Of a stretch of DNA of 64,000 nucleotides, positions 44,379-53,738 are shown piece after piece. The stretch is taken from the NCBI GenBank assembly GCA_963736575.1, contig CAVTPD010000003.1, forward strand, positions 744,001 to 808,000, written 5' to 3'. The stretch comes from CAVTPD01 sp963736575. Lineage in GTDB: Bacteria; Bacteroidota; Bacteroidia; Cytophagales; JAAEPT01. The notes below the pieces were generated by a model. The model was not told where the DNA came from. It made no database searches and was given only the letters and a program-made list of their open reading frames with translations. A program made the translations under genes and the position numbers. Numbering within the stretch: the first letter of the stretch is position 1; every line of letters starts with the position of its first letter.

Positions 44379-45899
44379 TTAGATAAGAACATTACCCGTC
44401 ATTTCTACCGGAGCTTCTATTCCTATTAGTTTACATATTGTAGGGGCTAAATCACCTAGTTTACCGTCTTTAATAGCACCCTTAAATTCGCTGTCTACCA
44501 AAATACATGGCACTAGATTAGTGGTATGTGCTGTATTAACAGAACCATCGGCATTAATCATAACGTCTGAGTTACCATGGTCGGCAATTATAATAAAGGT
44601 ATAACCATTCTCTAAACCTGCGCTTACAACATCTTTAACACAACCGTCTACAGTTTCACATGCTTTAACCGCTGCATCAAAAACACCCGTATGACCTACC
44701 ATGTCTGGGTTAGCAAAGTTTAAGCAAATAAAATCTGTTTCTTGTGCTTTTAATTCTGGGATAATTTTATCACGAATATCAAAGGCACTCATTTCAGGCT
44801 GAAGATCATAAGTAGCCACTTTTGGAGAAGGGCATAACAATCTTTTTTCACCATTAAAAGGAGTTTCTCTACCACCAGAAAAGAAGAACGTAACGTGCGG
44901 ATACTTTTCCGTTTCAGCAATTCTAATTTGTGTTTTTCCGTTGGCTTCTAAAACTTCCCCTAAAGTATTGCTTAAATTATCTTTGTTAAAGATCACTTTA
45001 ACACCTTTAAAAGACTCGTCATAATTAGTCATTGTAACATAGTACAAGTCTAATTTTTTCATGTCTTGCTCTGGAAAATCTTTTTGAGTTAATGCTTGAG
45101 AGATTTCTCTACCCCTATCGGTTCTAAAGTTGAAGCAAAGAACTACATCACCTTTTTCAATTTTACCAATTGGATTTCCTTCACCATCTACATGAACTAA
45201 AGGCTGAATAAATTCATCTGTTACACCTGCGGCATAAGACGCTTTAATAGAAGATAAGATGTTTGTAGTCTTTTCTCCTTCACCTTTTACCATTACATCG
45301 TACGCTAGCTTAACACGTTCCCAACGGTTGTCGCGGTCCATAGCGTAATAACGACCAACTACAGAGGCAATGCTACCTGTTGTAGAAGAAATATGGTTTT
45401 CAAGATCGGTTAAGTAATTATAACCACCATTTGGATCTGTATCTCTACCGTCTGTAAAAGCATGTACAAATACATCTTTTAAGCCTTTGTTGGCAGCAAT
45501 AGTTAATAAACCTTTAAGGTGTTTGATGTGCGCATGTACACCACCATCTGACACTAAACCAATAAAATGTATTTTTTTATTGTTGTTTTTAGCGTAATCT
45601 AGAGCATCTTTTAAAACTGGTTCGTTGGCTAATGTTCCTTCTTCTACGGCTTTGTTAACCTTTACAAGATCTTGGTATACAACTCTACCGGCACCAATAT
45701 TCATGTGCCCTACTTCAGAATTACCCATTTGGCCTTCTGGCAAACCAACAGCTAAGCCAGAAGCTTCTAGCTTACTGTGCGGATAGTTTTCATAAAGCGA
45801 ATCAACAAAAGGCGTTTTTGCTTTCGCAATTGCCGAGATTTCGGGGTTTGTTCCAATACCCCATCCGTCCATTATGATTAGTGCTACTTTCTTTTTCAT
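44379..45899 (-). CDS. gpmI: 2,3-bisphosphoglycerate-independent phosphoglycerate mutase
   Basis: Interconverts 3- and 2-phosphoglycerate in glycolysis using two Mn ions. 506 residues, normal length. Motifs: VALIIMDGWGIG (first metal Asp), GQMGNSEVGHMNIGAGR with the phospho-Ser nucleophile, VHAHIKHL, HAFTDGRDTDP, IADHGNSDVMI and NTAHTTNLVPC with metal ligands. The phosphatase and transferase domains are both complete. It is divergent from the DUF4783 gene, with 108 bp between starts. Confidence 0.97.
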   Translation of the reverse strand: MKKKVALIIMDGWGIGTNPEISAIAKAKTPFVDSLYENYPHSKLEASGLAVGLPEGQMGNSEVGHMNIGAGRVVYQDLVKVNKAVEEGTLANEPVLKDALDYAKNNNKKIHFIGLVSDGGVHAHIKHLKGLLTIAANKGLKDVFVHAFTDGRDTDPNGGYNYLTDLENHISSTTGSIASVVGRYYAMDRDNRWERVKLAYDVMVKGEGEKTTNILSSIKASYAAGVTDEFIQPLVHVDGEGNPIGKIEKGDVVLCFNFRTDRGREISQALTQKDFPEQDMKKLDLYYVTMTNYDESFKGVKVIFNKDNLSNTLGEVLEANGKTQIRIAETEKYPHVTFFFSGGRETPFNGEKRLLCPSPKVATYDLQPEMSAFDIRDKIIPELKAQETDFICLNFANPDMVGHTGVFDAAVKACETVDGCVKDVVSAGLENGYTFIIIADHGNSDVMINADGSVNTAHTTNLVPCILVDSEFKGAIKDGKLGDLAPTICKLIGIEAPVEMTGNVLI

Positions 45900-46007
45900 C
45901 AGATACTATTATTTACTTCTGTTCGTATTTAATATAATTGTATGTAAATAGAGGTCTTAAAAATAGGTCATATTTTTTGCTTATAATAACGTATTCAATA
46001 TAAATAG

Positions 46008-46403
46008 ATGAAGAAGCTAATTTCCATTTCTCTTGTGCTTTTAATAAGTGTTTTCTGTTTTTCGGCAGAAGAAAAAGACGACTTTAAAGCCATACAGACC
46101 GCTATTAAATTAGGAAATGCCACTAGTTTAACTCAATACTTTGACGAATTTGTACTAATTAAAACAGATACAAAGGAAGGAAAATTTAGTAAACAAGAAT
46201 CTTCTTCTATAATGAAGCATTTTTTTGAAACCCATAAACCCACTGATTTTGTATACGATCACCAAGGTTCTACACCAAATGGGGTTAAATATGCCATTGC
46301 CACGTATTCTACTAAATCTGAAACGTTTAACGTTTATATGAAATTAAACGTATTTAACGAAACAGAATTACGTATTAAAACCCTGGATTTCACTAAAGAA
46401 TAA
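46008..46403 (+). CDS. DUF4783 secreted protein
   Basis: 131 residues with signal peptide MKKLISISLVLLISVFCFSA. The mature part resembles a small NTF2-like cone: DFKAIQTAIKLGNATSLTQY, EGKFSKQESSSIMKHFFE, FVYDHQGS, then paired strands to LRIKTLDFTKE. This matches DUF4783, a periplasmic protein of unknown role common in the class. It lies 115 bp before sodA on the same strand; no terminator is evident between them. Confidence 0.85.
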   Translation: MKKLISISLVLLISVFCFSAEEKDDFKAIQTAIKLGNATSLTQYFDEFVLIKTDTKEGKFSKQESSSIMKHFFETHKPTDFVYDHQGSTPNGVKYAIATYSTKSETFNVYMKLNVFNETELRIKTLDFTKE

Positions 46404-46518
46404 TTCCCTGGAAAATTAGGAACTTTCTTCTACCGTTTTAACTTTTAATTATGACTGTAGCCTATTAACTTTAGCACTTACAGTTTTTGTTTGTATTACA
46501 ATTAAATAAAATTTTATT

Positions 46519-47127
46519 ATGGCTTTCGAATTACCAAACTTACCATACCCAAAAGATGCTTTAGAGCCTCACATAGATGCAACAACTATGGAGATTCACC
46601 ACAATAAGCACCATGCTGCCTATACTTCTAAATTAAATGCGGCTATTGAAGGTACTGCTAATGCAGATGCTTCTATTGAAGCTATTTTAGCTAAAGTAGA
46701 TGAATTAGGCGCCGGCGTTAGAAATAACGGTGGTGGTTTTTACAACCACAATTTATTCTGGACAATCTTATCACCAGAAGGTGGTGGTAAACCAACAGGT
46801 GAATTAGCTGCTGCTATTGATGCTGCTTTCGGTTCATTTGAAAAATTTAAAGAAGCATTTTCAAATGCTGCTGCTACTCAATTTGGTTCTGGTTGGGCTT
46901 GGTTGTGTGTTCACCCAGGTGGTGAAGTAAAAGTTTGTTCTACACCAAACCAAGATAACCCATTAATGCCAGGTGTTGGTTGTGGTGGTTTCCCTATCTT
47001 AGGATTAGATGTATGGGAACATGCTTATTATTTAAAATACCAAAACAAGAGACCAGATTATATTTCTGCTTTCTTTAATGTAATTAACTGGAATAAAGTT
47101 TCTGAACTTTACGCAGCTAACAAATAA
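46519..47127 (+). CDS. sodA: Superoxide dismutase (Fe/Mn)
   Basis: Converts superoxide to oxygen and hydrogen peroxide. 202 residues, no signal, so cytosolic. Metal ligands: His in MEIHHNKHHAAY, His in GGFYNHNLFW, Asp and His in LDVWEHAYYLKYQNKRPDY. GSGWAWL and the second-shell Gln/Gly region place it in the Fe/Mn family; Mn or cambialistic use is likely in this class but not decidable by eye. A strong terminator follows. Confidence 0.96.
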   Translation: MAFELPNLPYPKDALEPHIDATTMEIHHNKHHAAYTSKLNAAIEGTANADASIEAILAKVDELGAGVRNNGGGFYNHNLFWTILSPEGGGKPTGELAAAIDAAFGSFEKFKEAFSNAAATQFGSGWAWLCVHPGGEVKVCSTPNQDNPLMPGVGCGGFPILGLDVWEHAYYLKYQNKRPDYISAFFNVINWNKVSELYAANK

Positions 47128-47154
47128 GAATTTTTCTTCATACTGAAGGGAAAC

Positions 47155-47186
47155 AAAAAAGGCGAATCTCACGATTCGCCTTTTTT
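47155..47186. terminator. Bidirectional terminator between sodA and rng
   Basis: A6, an 8-bp perfect stem GGCGAATC/GATTCGCC with TCAC loop, then T6 (47155-47186). Symmetric, so it serves both convergent genes. Confidence 0.92.
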
Positions 47187-47210
47187 GTTTCTATAATCCA
47201 TCAAAGAGAT

Positions 47211-48764
47211 TTATACAATCTCAATGGCGTCTTTATTTTTGTCGGTTATTTCAAATTCTGTAATGGCTAAAGATGTATCTGAAATTAGGCGAACCCATTT
47301 CTTGTACTTGATGAACCACTTAAATCTTTTTGAGATAAGACCTTTAGTAAAGTAAGAATGTAAGTAAGGGTGTAAATGAATATACAATCCTTTCTGATTC
47401 TGTTTTGCTAGAATATAATCAATGTTATTTTCAATTTCCGAAGCAATTGAAATAGATGCACCAATTTTTCCTGTACCCATACAAGTTGGGCAAACTTCAC
47501 CGGTAACAACTTCTAATTCTGGACGAACTCTTTGACGGGTAATTTGCATTAACCCGAATTTAGAAAGCGGTAAAACCACTGATTTGGCTTTATCTTTCTT
47601 AAGTTCTTCCTTCATTTTATCGTAAATCAGCTTTCTGTTATCTGCATCCTTCATATCAATAAAGTCACAAACAATAATACCGCCCATGTCTCTTAATCTA
47701 AGCTGACGAGCGATTTCTCTAACAGATTCTAGGTTTACGTTAAGAGCTGTGTTCTCTTGGTCTTTTTCGTTATTAGATTTATTACCACTGTTTACATCAA
47801 TAACATGTAACGCTTCTGTGTGTTCAATAATCAAATAACCACCACCTACTAGGCTTACAGATTTACCGAATAAGGACTTAATCTGTTTTTCAATACCGCT
47901 CACTTCAAAGAGTTTGGTTTTACCTGCGTGATGTTTTAAAATTTTAATCTTGTCTGGGGCAATTTCAGAAATGTATGCCTTAGCTTCTTCGTATTCATCT
48001 TTACCATCTATAACAATAGAATCGAAAGACTCATTAAGCATATCTCTAAAGATAGAGGCTACTTTGTTCATCTCACCAAGAACTTTTTCTGGTGGTGCAG
48101 CTTTACGAAGATTTTTATTGGCAACTTGCCATTTTTCCAAACAAGTTTGTAAATCTCTGTCTAACTCAGCGGTTTCTTTTCCAGAAGCAACTGTTCGGAT
48201 AATAACCCCAAAGTTCTCTGGCTTAATGCTAGAAATTATACGTTTTAAACGTTTTCTTTCTTCAGCATCAGCAATTTTTCTAGAAACATTAACTGTGTTA
48301 GTGAAAGGAACTAAGACTATAAATCTACCTGCAATAGACATATCGCAGCTAAGTCTTGGCCCTTTACTAGAGATAGGTTCTTTGGCTATTTGCACCAAAA
48401 CCTTTTGGTTTCTGGTTAGGACTTGGGAAATTTTTCCCAGTTTATCGATGTCGGAATCTAACTCAAAGTCGGACAGTTTATAATCTGTACTCTTTTTGTT
48501 TAAGACATTTTTTGTGTATTTGGTTAAAGACCTAAACTGAGGTCCTAAGTCTAAATAATGTAAAAAAGCATCTTTTTCGTAACCAACATCAACAAACGCA
48601 GCATTTAATCCAGGTACTACTTTTTGAACTGTGCCAAGGTATAAGTCACCTACTGTGTAACCGCCTCCGCTTCCTTCAAAATGATATTCTACAAGATCTT
48701 TGTTTTGTAGAAGAGCAATCCGTGTACCTTCTTCGCCTACATTTATGTATAATTCGTTATTCAC
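47211..48764 (-). CDS. rng: Ribonuclease G/E family endoribonuclease
   Basis: 517 residues. An N-terminal S1 RNA-binding domain (GDLYLGTVQKVVPGLNAAFV, DVGYEKDAFLHYLDLG), an RNase H-like and 5'-sensor region, and the DNase I-like catalytic part with metal-binding Asp in HVIDVNSGNKSN and CDFIDMKDADNRK; the Zn-link Cys pair is in VCPTCMGTGK. The length fits RNase G rather than full RNase E, as there is no long C-terminal scaffold. It processes rRNA and mRNA. It is the last gene of a minus-strand group behind HU, a TPR protein and the 29-residue ribosomal-type protein. Confidence 0.94.
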   Translation of the reverse strand: MNNELYINVGEEGTRIALLQNKDLVEYHFEGSGGGYTVGDLYLGTVQKVVPGLNAAFVDVGYEKDAFLHYLDLGPQFRSLTKYTKNVLNKKSTDYKLSDFELDSDIDKLGKISQVLTRNQKVLVQIAKEPISSKGPRLSCDMSIAGRFIVLVPFTNTVNVSRKIADAEERKRLKRIISSIKPENFGVIIRTVASGKETAELDRDLQTCLEKWQVANKNLRKAAPPEKVLGEMNKVASIFRDMLNESFDSIVIDGKDEYEEAKAYISEIAPDKIKILKHHAGKTKLFEVSGIEKQIKSLFGKSVSLVGGGYLIIEHTEALHVIDVNSGNKSNNEKDQENTALNVNLESVREIARQLRLRDMGGIIVCDFIDMKDADNRKLIYDKMKEELKKDKAKSVVLPLSKFGLMQITRQRVRPELEVVTGEVCPTCMGTGKIGASISIASEIENNIDYILAKQNQKGLYIHLHPYLHSYFTKGLISKRFKWFIKYKKWVRLISDTSLAITEFEITDKNKDAIEIV

Positions 48765-48840
48765 GGCTCACTACAAATTAAAATAGGGAAAACACTTTCG
48801 TGCATTCCCTTGTACGTATGTTTAGATAAGAAAACTTAGA

Positions 48841-48930
48841 CTATTTCTTCTTGTGTCTGTTTTTTCTAAGTCTTTTCTTTCTCTTGTGAGTAGAGATCTT
48901 ATGTCTTTTTCTTTTCTTACCGCAAGGCAT
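48841..48930 (-). CDS. 29-residue basic ribosomal-type protein (AURKAIP1/COX24 family)
   Basis: A complete 29-codon frame with ATG at 48930 and TAG at 48841; the sequence begins MPCGKKRKRHKISTHKRKK and consists almost entirely of Lys, Arg, His and a few others. It matches the tiny AURKAIP1/COX24-domain proteins of Bacteroidota, related to mitochondrial ribosomal protein mS38 and mycobacterial bS22, which sit in the small ribosomal subunit. It is 76 bp before rng and 18 bp behind the TPR gene on the same strand. Short but convincing because of its composition and position. Confidence 0.85.
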   Translation of the reverse strand: MPCGKKRKRHKISTHKRKKRLRKNRHKKK

Positions 48931-48948
48931 AATTCTTTAATTTAGGTT

Positions 48949-49809
48949 TTACAATGATTTTATTATATCTAATTTCTCTTGAACGAATTGTTCTATGTAT
49001 GGATCGTTTTGTTGGTTTAGCGATTTGATTCTCGCTATTTGCTCTTCGGCATCCAACTTTTTATTTAATCCTATTAAACATTCCGCCAAAAGCAAGTTTG
49101 CTTTTAGATTCTCCGGTTCTCGTTTAAGAATTTCTTTAAGTTGTTCTTCTGCAGACTCCAGTCGTTGAACTGTTAGCATAAATTCACTTAAATAAAGCCT
49201 TGCCGAAACATTATCCGGATTCTCTTCAATAAGACCTTTTAGTTCACCAATACCTACCATTGGCGGCTGTACTGCGTACACTTTGGTAACTGCCAGTCTC
49301 GTTTTTACATCTTCAGAAGAAGATTGTGTTAATATGTTTTCATAAAGGCCTTTTGCCTTTAAAGCGTATTCTTTTCTTCGTCCGTCAGAAGGTGTGTACT
49401 GAAAAACTTCAAAATAAGCGTTTGCAAGCTTTATTTGATTAGCTAAAGATTCTTGTTTACTGTAAATCAGTTCTCTGTAATGAGCAACACTATCGTAAAC
49501 AAAACCTTTTTCGAACTCCTTTGTTAAAGAGTCTGCAAAGATAAGGAAATCCTCAGGATTATCTGAGTTATCCACAATTTTTTTTCTGAAGTAGGCAATC
49601 CGTTCATCATCTATTGAAGTCATGCTACTTAAGTGAGCATTATCTTCTTCTATAATTTCGGGCTCATTAGCCTGATTTTCTTCTGCTTCTGTTTGGGATA
49701 ATTGATCTTCGTTGTTCTCAACAACAAACTTTGGTAGGGAAAAAAGTAGGAATGCAATAATAACCCCGACCATAGCAATCCCAAGTTGAATTACTTTTCG
49801 ATTTACCAT
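48949..49809 (-). CDS. Membrane-anchored TPR protein
   Basis: 286 residues: an N-terminal membrane helix (about 6-28, VIQLGIAMVGVIIAFLLFSL), an acidic spacer, then four or five TPR-like helix pairs (for example LANAYFEVFQYTPS, DNVSARLYLSEFM and LKANLLLAECLIGL). Proteins of this kind scaffold complexes in the periplasm or cytosolic face; the orientation with the soluble part outside is likely. It lies 16 bp behind the HU gene on the same strand, the standard neighbour order in Flavobacteriia. Partner unknown. Confidence 0.85.
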   Translation of the reverse strand: MVNRKVIQLGIAMVGVIIAFLLFSLPKFVVENNEDQLSQTEAEENQANEPEIIEEDNAHLSSMTSIDDERIAYFRKKIVDNSDNPEDFLIFADSLTKEFEKGFVYDSVAHYRELIYSKQESLANQIKLANAYFEVFQYTPSDGRRKEYALKAKGLYENILTQSSSEDVKTRLAVTKVYAVQPPMVGIGELKGLIEENPDNVSARLYLSEFMLTVQRLESAEEQLKEILKREPENLKANLLLAECLIGLNKKLDAEEQIARIKSLNQQNDPYIEQFVQEKLDIIKSL

Positions 49810-49825
49810 TAGTCGGGAAAATTAA

Positions 49826-50122
49826 TTAATTATCAGCGACTTTTAATTCTTCTTTGATCTTTTCTACAAAGATTTTTGAAGGTTTAAAACTTGGAACGTA
49901 ATGTTCGTCAATAATAATTGCAGTGTTTTTAGAAATATTACGCGCAACTTTTTTGGCTCTTTTCTTATTAATGAAACTTCCAAAACCACGAACATAAATG
50001 TTTTCTCCGTCAGCAAGTGCATCTTTAACAACAGAGAAGAATGCTTCTACAGTTGTTGATACATCATTTTTTTCTACTCCGGTTTTATCTGCTATTTTAG
50101 CAATAACTTCAGCTTTAGTCAT
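49826..50122 (-). CDS. HU-family DNA-binding protein
   Basis: 98 residues from ATG 50122 (MTKAEVIAKIADKTGVEK); a longer frame upstream adds unlikely residues over the mutY promoter. The HU/IHF fold is clear: helical dimerisation half, then YVRGFGSFINKKRAKKVARN and the beta-arm NTAIIIDEHYVPSFKPSK. The usual arm-tip residues RNP are replaced by IIIDEHYV, as in the single HU of Bacteroidota. It bends and packs DNA. Divergent from mutY. Confidence 0.95.
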   Translation of the reverse strand: MTKAEVIAKIADKTGVEKNDVSTTVEAFFSVVKDALADGENIYVRGFGSFINKKRAKKVARNISKNTAIIIDEHYVPSFKPSKIFVEKIKEELKVADN

Positions 50123-50249
50123 ACCCGAATAATTTGGATTTAGTACAAATAGTGAGTGGTGCAAATGTATTTCACCGTGTAATAAATTCAAAAATTACTT
50201 GCTGTTTTTAGATGAAAGCGCGGTTTTATTGGTTAAACACAACTTATTG

Positions 50250-51293
50250 ATGAGTAAAGCATTCCCTAAAAGCATAAAAGATTGGTACTTACAGCACAAA
50301 AGAGACCTTCCATGGAGGGATACTAGAGATCCATATTTCATCTGGTTATCCGAGATTATCTTACAACAAACAAGGGTGGCACAAGGCCTTCCGTATTACA
50401 ATAAATTTGTTCAAAAATTCCCAACTGTATATGATTTAGCAAACAGTAAAGAAGAGTCTGTATTAAGAGTATGGCAAGGTCTAGGGTATTATTCTAGAGG
50501 GAGAAACCTGCATAAGACAGCTAAAATTATTGCAGAAAATTACACCGGTAAATTCCCAAAAACTTCTACCGAATTATTAAAATTACCTGGGATAGGTGAA
50601 TATACGGCCTCGGCAATTGCGTCTTTTACGCAGAATGAAAAAATTGCTGTTTTAGATGGTAATGTTTTTAGGGTTTTGTCAAGATTTTTTGGGGTTGAAA
50701 CTGACATTGGTTCTACAGAAGGCAAAAAGGAATTTAAGATTTTAGCCAATGAAGTTCTTCCGGCAAAACAAGTAGACATATACAACCAAGGTATAATGGA
50801 ATTTGGTGCGCTACAATGTGTGCCCAAAAACCCTAATTGTGGAAATTGCCCAATACAGTCTAATTGTTACGCTTTTCACCATAAAATGGTGAGTATCTTA
50901 CCTAAAAAAGAGAAAAAAACAATCAAAAAAAACCGCTACTTAAACTATTTAATCATAGAAAAAGAAGGTGAATTCTTGTTTCACCAACGGACGGGAAAAG
51001 ATATTTGGACAAATTTATTTCAGTTTCCTTTAATTGAAATAACGGACGAAGACGAGGGCATTTTTGTTAAAGAATTAGAAAAGTTAGGTGACTTTGAATC
51101 GGTAAAAAAGGTAGGAAAGACTTATAAACACGTACTTAGCCACCGCAACTTGTGGGTGAACTTCTATGTGATTTCGGCTTTAAAAACATCAAATTTTATT
51201 ACTGAAAACTATAAATGGTTTACCCTTGATGAAATAGCTGAGCTGCCTAAGCCCGTTTTACTAGATAAGTTTTTGCGTGCGCATTATTTTTAA
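50250..51293 (+). CDS. mutY: A/G-specific adenine glycosylase
   Basis: Removes adenine mispaired with 8-oxoguanine. 347 residues from ATG 50250; an in-frame start at 50199 is less likely as it overlaps the HU promoter. HhH-GPD fold with LPWRDTRDPYFIWLSEIILQ, catalytic Glu in that helix, HhH loop LPGIGEYTASAI, catalytic Asp in VLDGNVFRVL, and the 4Fe-4S ligands C-x6-C-x2-C-x5-C in QCVPKNPNCGNCPIQSNC. The C-terminal Nudix-like domain for 8-oxoG recognition follows. 35 bp before ssb, in the conserved mutY-ssb-gldE-gldD block. Confidence 0.96.
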   Translation: MSKAFPKSIKDWYLQHKRDLPWRDTRDPYFIWLSEIILQQTRVAQGLPYYNKFVQKFPTVYDLANSKEESVLRVWQGLGYYSRGRNLHKTAKIIAENYTGKFPKTSTELLKLPGIGEYTASAIASFTQNEKIAVLDGNVFRVLSRFFGVETDIGSTEGKKEFKILANEVLPAKQVDIYNQGIMEFGALQCVPKNPNCGNCPIQSNCYAFHHKMVSILPKKEKKTIKKNRYLNYLIIEKEGEFLFHQRTGKDIWTNLFQFPLIEITDEDEGIFVKELEKLGDFESVKKVGKTYKHVLSHRNLWVNFYVISALKTSNFITENYKWFTLDEIAELPKPVLLDKFLRAHYF

Positions 51294-51328
51294 TTACTTT
51301 TGAATCTAATGACTCTAAACATTTTTTT

Positions 51329-51781
51329 ATGGCAGGTGTAAACAAAGTAATTTTAGTAGGTAACCTAGGGAAAGACCCAGAAGTACGTACTTTAGACAAC
51401 GGAACAAAGGTTGCTCGATTTTCATTAGCAACTACAGAATCTTACAAAGACAGAAACTCGGGTGAACGTGTAGATCAAACCGAGTGGCACAATATTGTTC
51501 TCTGGAGAGGTTTGGCAGAAATTGCTGAACGTTATTTAAGAAAAGGAAGCCAGATATATGTTGAAGGTAAATTACAAACTCGTTCTTATGAAGATAAGGA
51601 AGGGATTACCAAATACAACACAGATATTGTAGGATTAAATATGACAATGCTTGGAGGCAAATCAGATGGCGGCGAAAGCCAAAACTCTTATAACCAGCCT
51701 TCTTCACCAAAAGAAACAACTTCATCAGGAACGGCACCGTCTTCTACATCTAGCGATGATATAGACGATCTTCCGTTCTAA
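51329..51781 (+). CDS. ssb: Single-stranded DNA-binding protein
   Basis: 150 residues: an OB fold (VNKVILVGNLGKDPEVRTL, VARFSLATTESYKDR, WHNIVLWRGLAEIAERYL, GSQIYVEGKLQTRSYEDK), a Gln/Ser/Pro-rich linker and the acidic tail DDIDDLPF that recruits repair proteins. Essential for replication, recombination and repair. Co-directional with mutY and gldE. Confidence 0.97.
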   Translation: MAGVNKVILVGNLGKDPEVRTLDNGTKVARFSLATTESYKDRNSGERVDQTEWHNIVLWRGLAEIAERYLRKGSQIYVEGKLQTRSYEDKEGITKYNTDIVGLNMTMLGGKSDGGESQNSYNQPSSPKETTSSGTAPSSTSSDDIDDLPF

Positions 51782-51805
51782 TATGTTGAACCTAATCAAT
51801 CCGAT

Positions 51806-53155
51806 TTGGACCCCGAACCCCAACTTTATTTAAATTTTATATTATTGAGCGAAGAAATTTCATGGGGTATGATCTCCATGAAATTGCTCATAATTGCTCT
51901 ACTAATTCTTTGTTCGGCTTTAATTTCAGGATCTGAAGTGGCCTTTTTTTCATTAACCGCTAATGATCTTAAAAAGTGCGAAGAAGATAATTCAAAATCC
52001 AGCTCTTTAATACTTAAACTGTTAGGTAAACCCAAGCGCTTATTAGCTACTATTTTAATTGCCAATAACTTGGTAAATGTAGCCATAGTAACCATAAGCA
52101 CGTACATGAGTTGGGAACTGGCTGGTACTTCTTCCGAAGAGCATATTATTGTGTTAGCAATGCCAATAATTGTGACCATTATTCTGGTTTTCTTGGGTGA
52201 AGTTTTACCTAAAACGTATGCCAGTCAGAAGGGCTTGTACTTTTCCCAATTAATGGCTTTTCCACTTAAAATAGCAGACAAAATCTTGTACCCACTTTCA
52301 TTTGTCTTAATGTCGGTGACCGATTTGATTGAAAGAAGATTTGAAGGGAAAGGCTATAATTTTTCGGTAGACGAAATCAACAAAGCCATAGAGGCTGCTG
52401 TTGAGAGTGATGAAGAAGCAACGGATGAAGAAACAGAAATTCTAAAAGGTATTGTAACCTTCGGTACCAAATCGGTAAGGCAAGTAATGCATTCCAGAAT
52501 GGATATTACGGCCTTTAGTAACGATATTGATTTCCATCAGTTAATGGATAAGATTAATAAATGCGGCTATTCTAGAATTCCCATTTATCATGACACCATA
52601 GATTCTATTGAAGGGATTTTGTACGTTAAAGACCTTTTGCCGTTTATTGATAACGAAGAAGGTTTTACTTGGCAAAAATTAGTGCGCCCGGCCTATTATG
52701 TGCCAGAAAGCAAAAAAATAGATGACCTACTTAAAAGCTTTCAGGAGAAAAGAGTACACGTTGCTATGGTAGTAGACGAGTACGGCGGCACTTCTGGTTT
52801 GGTAACATTAGAAGATATTATTGAAGAAATTGTAGGCGAGATTAACGATGAGTTTGATGAACTTGAAGTAGATTATTCTCAAATTTCTGAACACGAATAC
52901 CTTTTTGAAGGCAAAACATCGTTAAATGACTTTGCTAAAGTTTTAGAAATCTCTTCGGATTATTTTGATGATGCTAAAGGCGAAAGTGAATCTATTGGTG
53001 GTTTATTGTTAGAACTAAATTCTAGTATGCCTAACGTGGGCGAAGAGATTTCTTACGAAGATTTCACATTTAAGATAGAAGCCGTAAGTTCGAAAAGAAT
53101 AAAGAAAATTAAGGTAACCTTCCATGAAGATATTGCAGGTGAATTTGAAGATTAA
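51806..53155 (+). CDS. gldE: Gliding motility-associated CBS/CorC protein GldE
   Basis: 449 residues with a TTG start, chosen because it gives (M)DPEPQLYL, close to the conserved MDPEP opening of GldE; the nearest ATG upstream is in another frame and stops. Architecture of the CNNM/HlyC-CorC family: four N-terminal membrane helices (LCSALISGSEVAFFSLTAND), two CBS repeats (about 210-325; VRQVMHSRMDI and DEYGGTSGLVTLEDIIEE) and a C-terminal CorC_HlyC domain. GldE is thought to work with GldD in gliding and T9SS function. It overlaps gldD by 32 bp. Confidence 0.93.
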   Translation: MDPEPQLYLNFILLSEEISWGMISMKLLIIALLILCSALISGSEVAFFSLTANDLKKCEEDNSKSSSLILKLLGKPKRLLATILIANNLVNVAIVTISTYMSWELAGTSSEEHIIVLAMPIIVTIILVFLGEVLPKTYASQKGLYFSQLMAFPLKIADKILYPLSFVLMSVTDLIERRFEGKGYNFSVDEINKAIEAAVESDEEATDEETEILKGIVTFGTKSVRQVMHSRMDITAFSNDIDFHQLMDKINKCGYSRIPIYHDTIDSIEGILYVKDLLPFIDNEEGFTWQKLVRPAYYVPESKKIDDLLKSFQEKRVHVAMVVDEYGGTSGLVTLEDIIEEIVGEINDEFDELEVDYSQISEHEYLFEGKTSLNDFAKVLEISSDYFDDAKGESESIGGLLLELNSSMPNVGEEISYEDFTFKIEAVSSKRIKKIKVTFHEDIAGEFED

Positions 53156-53735
53156 AAGCGGTTTTTTTCTACTTGTTTTATTAGTCTCTGCTTGCGGAGA
53201 ATCTGATTACAAGCCTAAACCTAAAGGATTCAATCACATTGAACTAGAGGCAAAGAAATACGTTTTATTTTCTGACCAAGAAGATCCATTTCAGTTTGAA
53301 TATTTAGAAACAGCTAAAATTGAAGAAGATAGTGTGCTGTATGGTGGTTATGCAAAAGACCATTATAAGATTATTACTTACCCGCAATTCAATTCTAAAA
53401 TACATTTAACATACAAAGAAGTTGGTGCCGATTCTTTAGATTCTTACATCAACGAATCTTATCGTTTGGCGTACGGCCACGATGTAAAAGCTTACGGAAT
53501 TACTTCGGAACAATTAAACAACAGAAAAAGGTATTACACTACTTTAATTGAATTAGAAGGAGACGTGCCATCCCCTTTTCAGTTTTTTGTACACGATTCT
53601 ACCAAGCATTTTATACGCGGTGCGTTGTACTTCCCAACGGCTATGAAAAACGATTCTTTAAAGCCGGTTATCAATTACGTGAAAGAAGATATTATTCACC
53701 TGCTGCAAACGCTTAAGTGGCAAGATGAGGAATAA
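53124..53735 (+). CDS. gldD: Gliding motility lipoprotein GldD
   Basis: 203 residues with a lipoprotein signal (MKILQVNLKIKSGFFLLVLL then VSACGES, acceptor Cys at about 24). The family stretch DYKPKPKGFNHIELEAKKY and YPQFNSKIHLTYKEV is visible. GldD is required for gliding and T9SS output in Flavobacterium. Its start lies inside the 3' end of gldE (32-bp overlap), so the two are translated together, and recG begins 3 bp after its stop. Confidence 0.94.
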   Translation: MKILQVNLKIKSGFFLLVLLVSACGESDYKPKPKGFNHIELEAKKYVLFSDQEDPFQFEYLETAKIEEDSVLYGGYAKDHYKIITYPQFNSKIHLTYKEVGADSLDSYINESYRLAYGHDVKAYGITSEQLNNRKRYYTTLIELEGDVPSPFQFFVHDSTKHFIRGALYFPTAMKNDSLKPVINYVKEDIIHLLQTLKWQDEE

Positions 53736-53738
53736 ACC

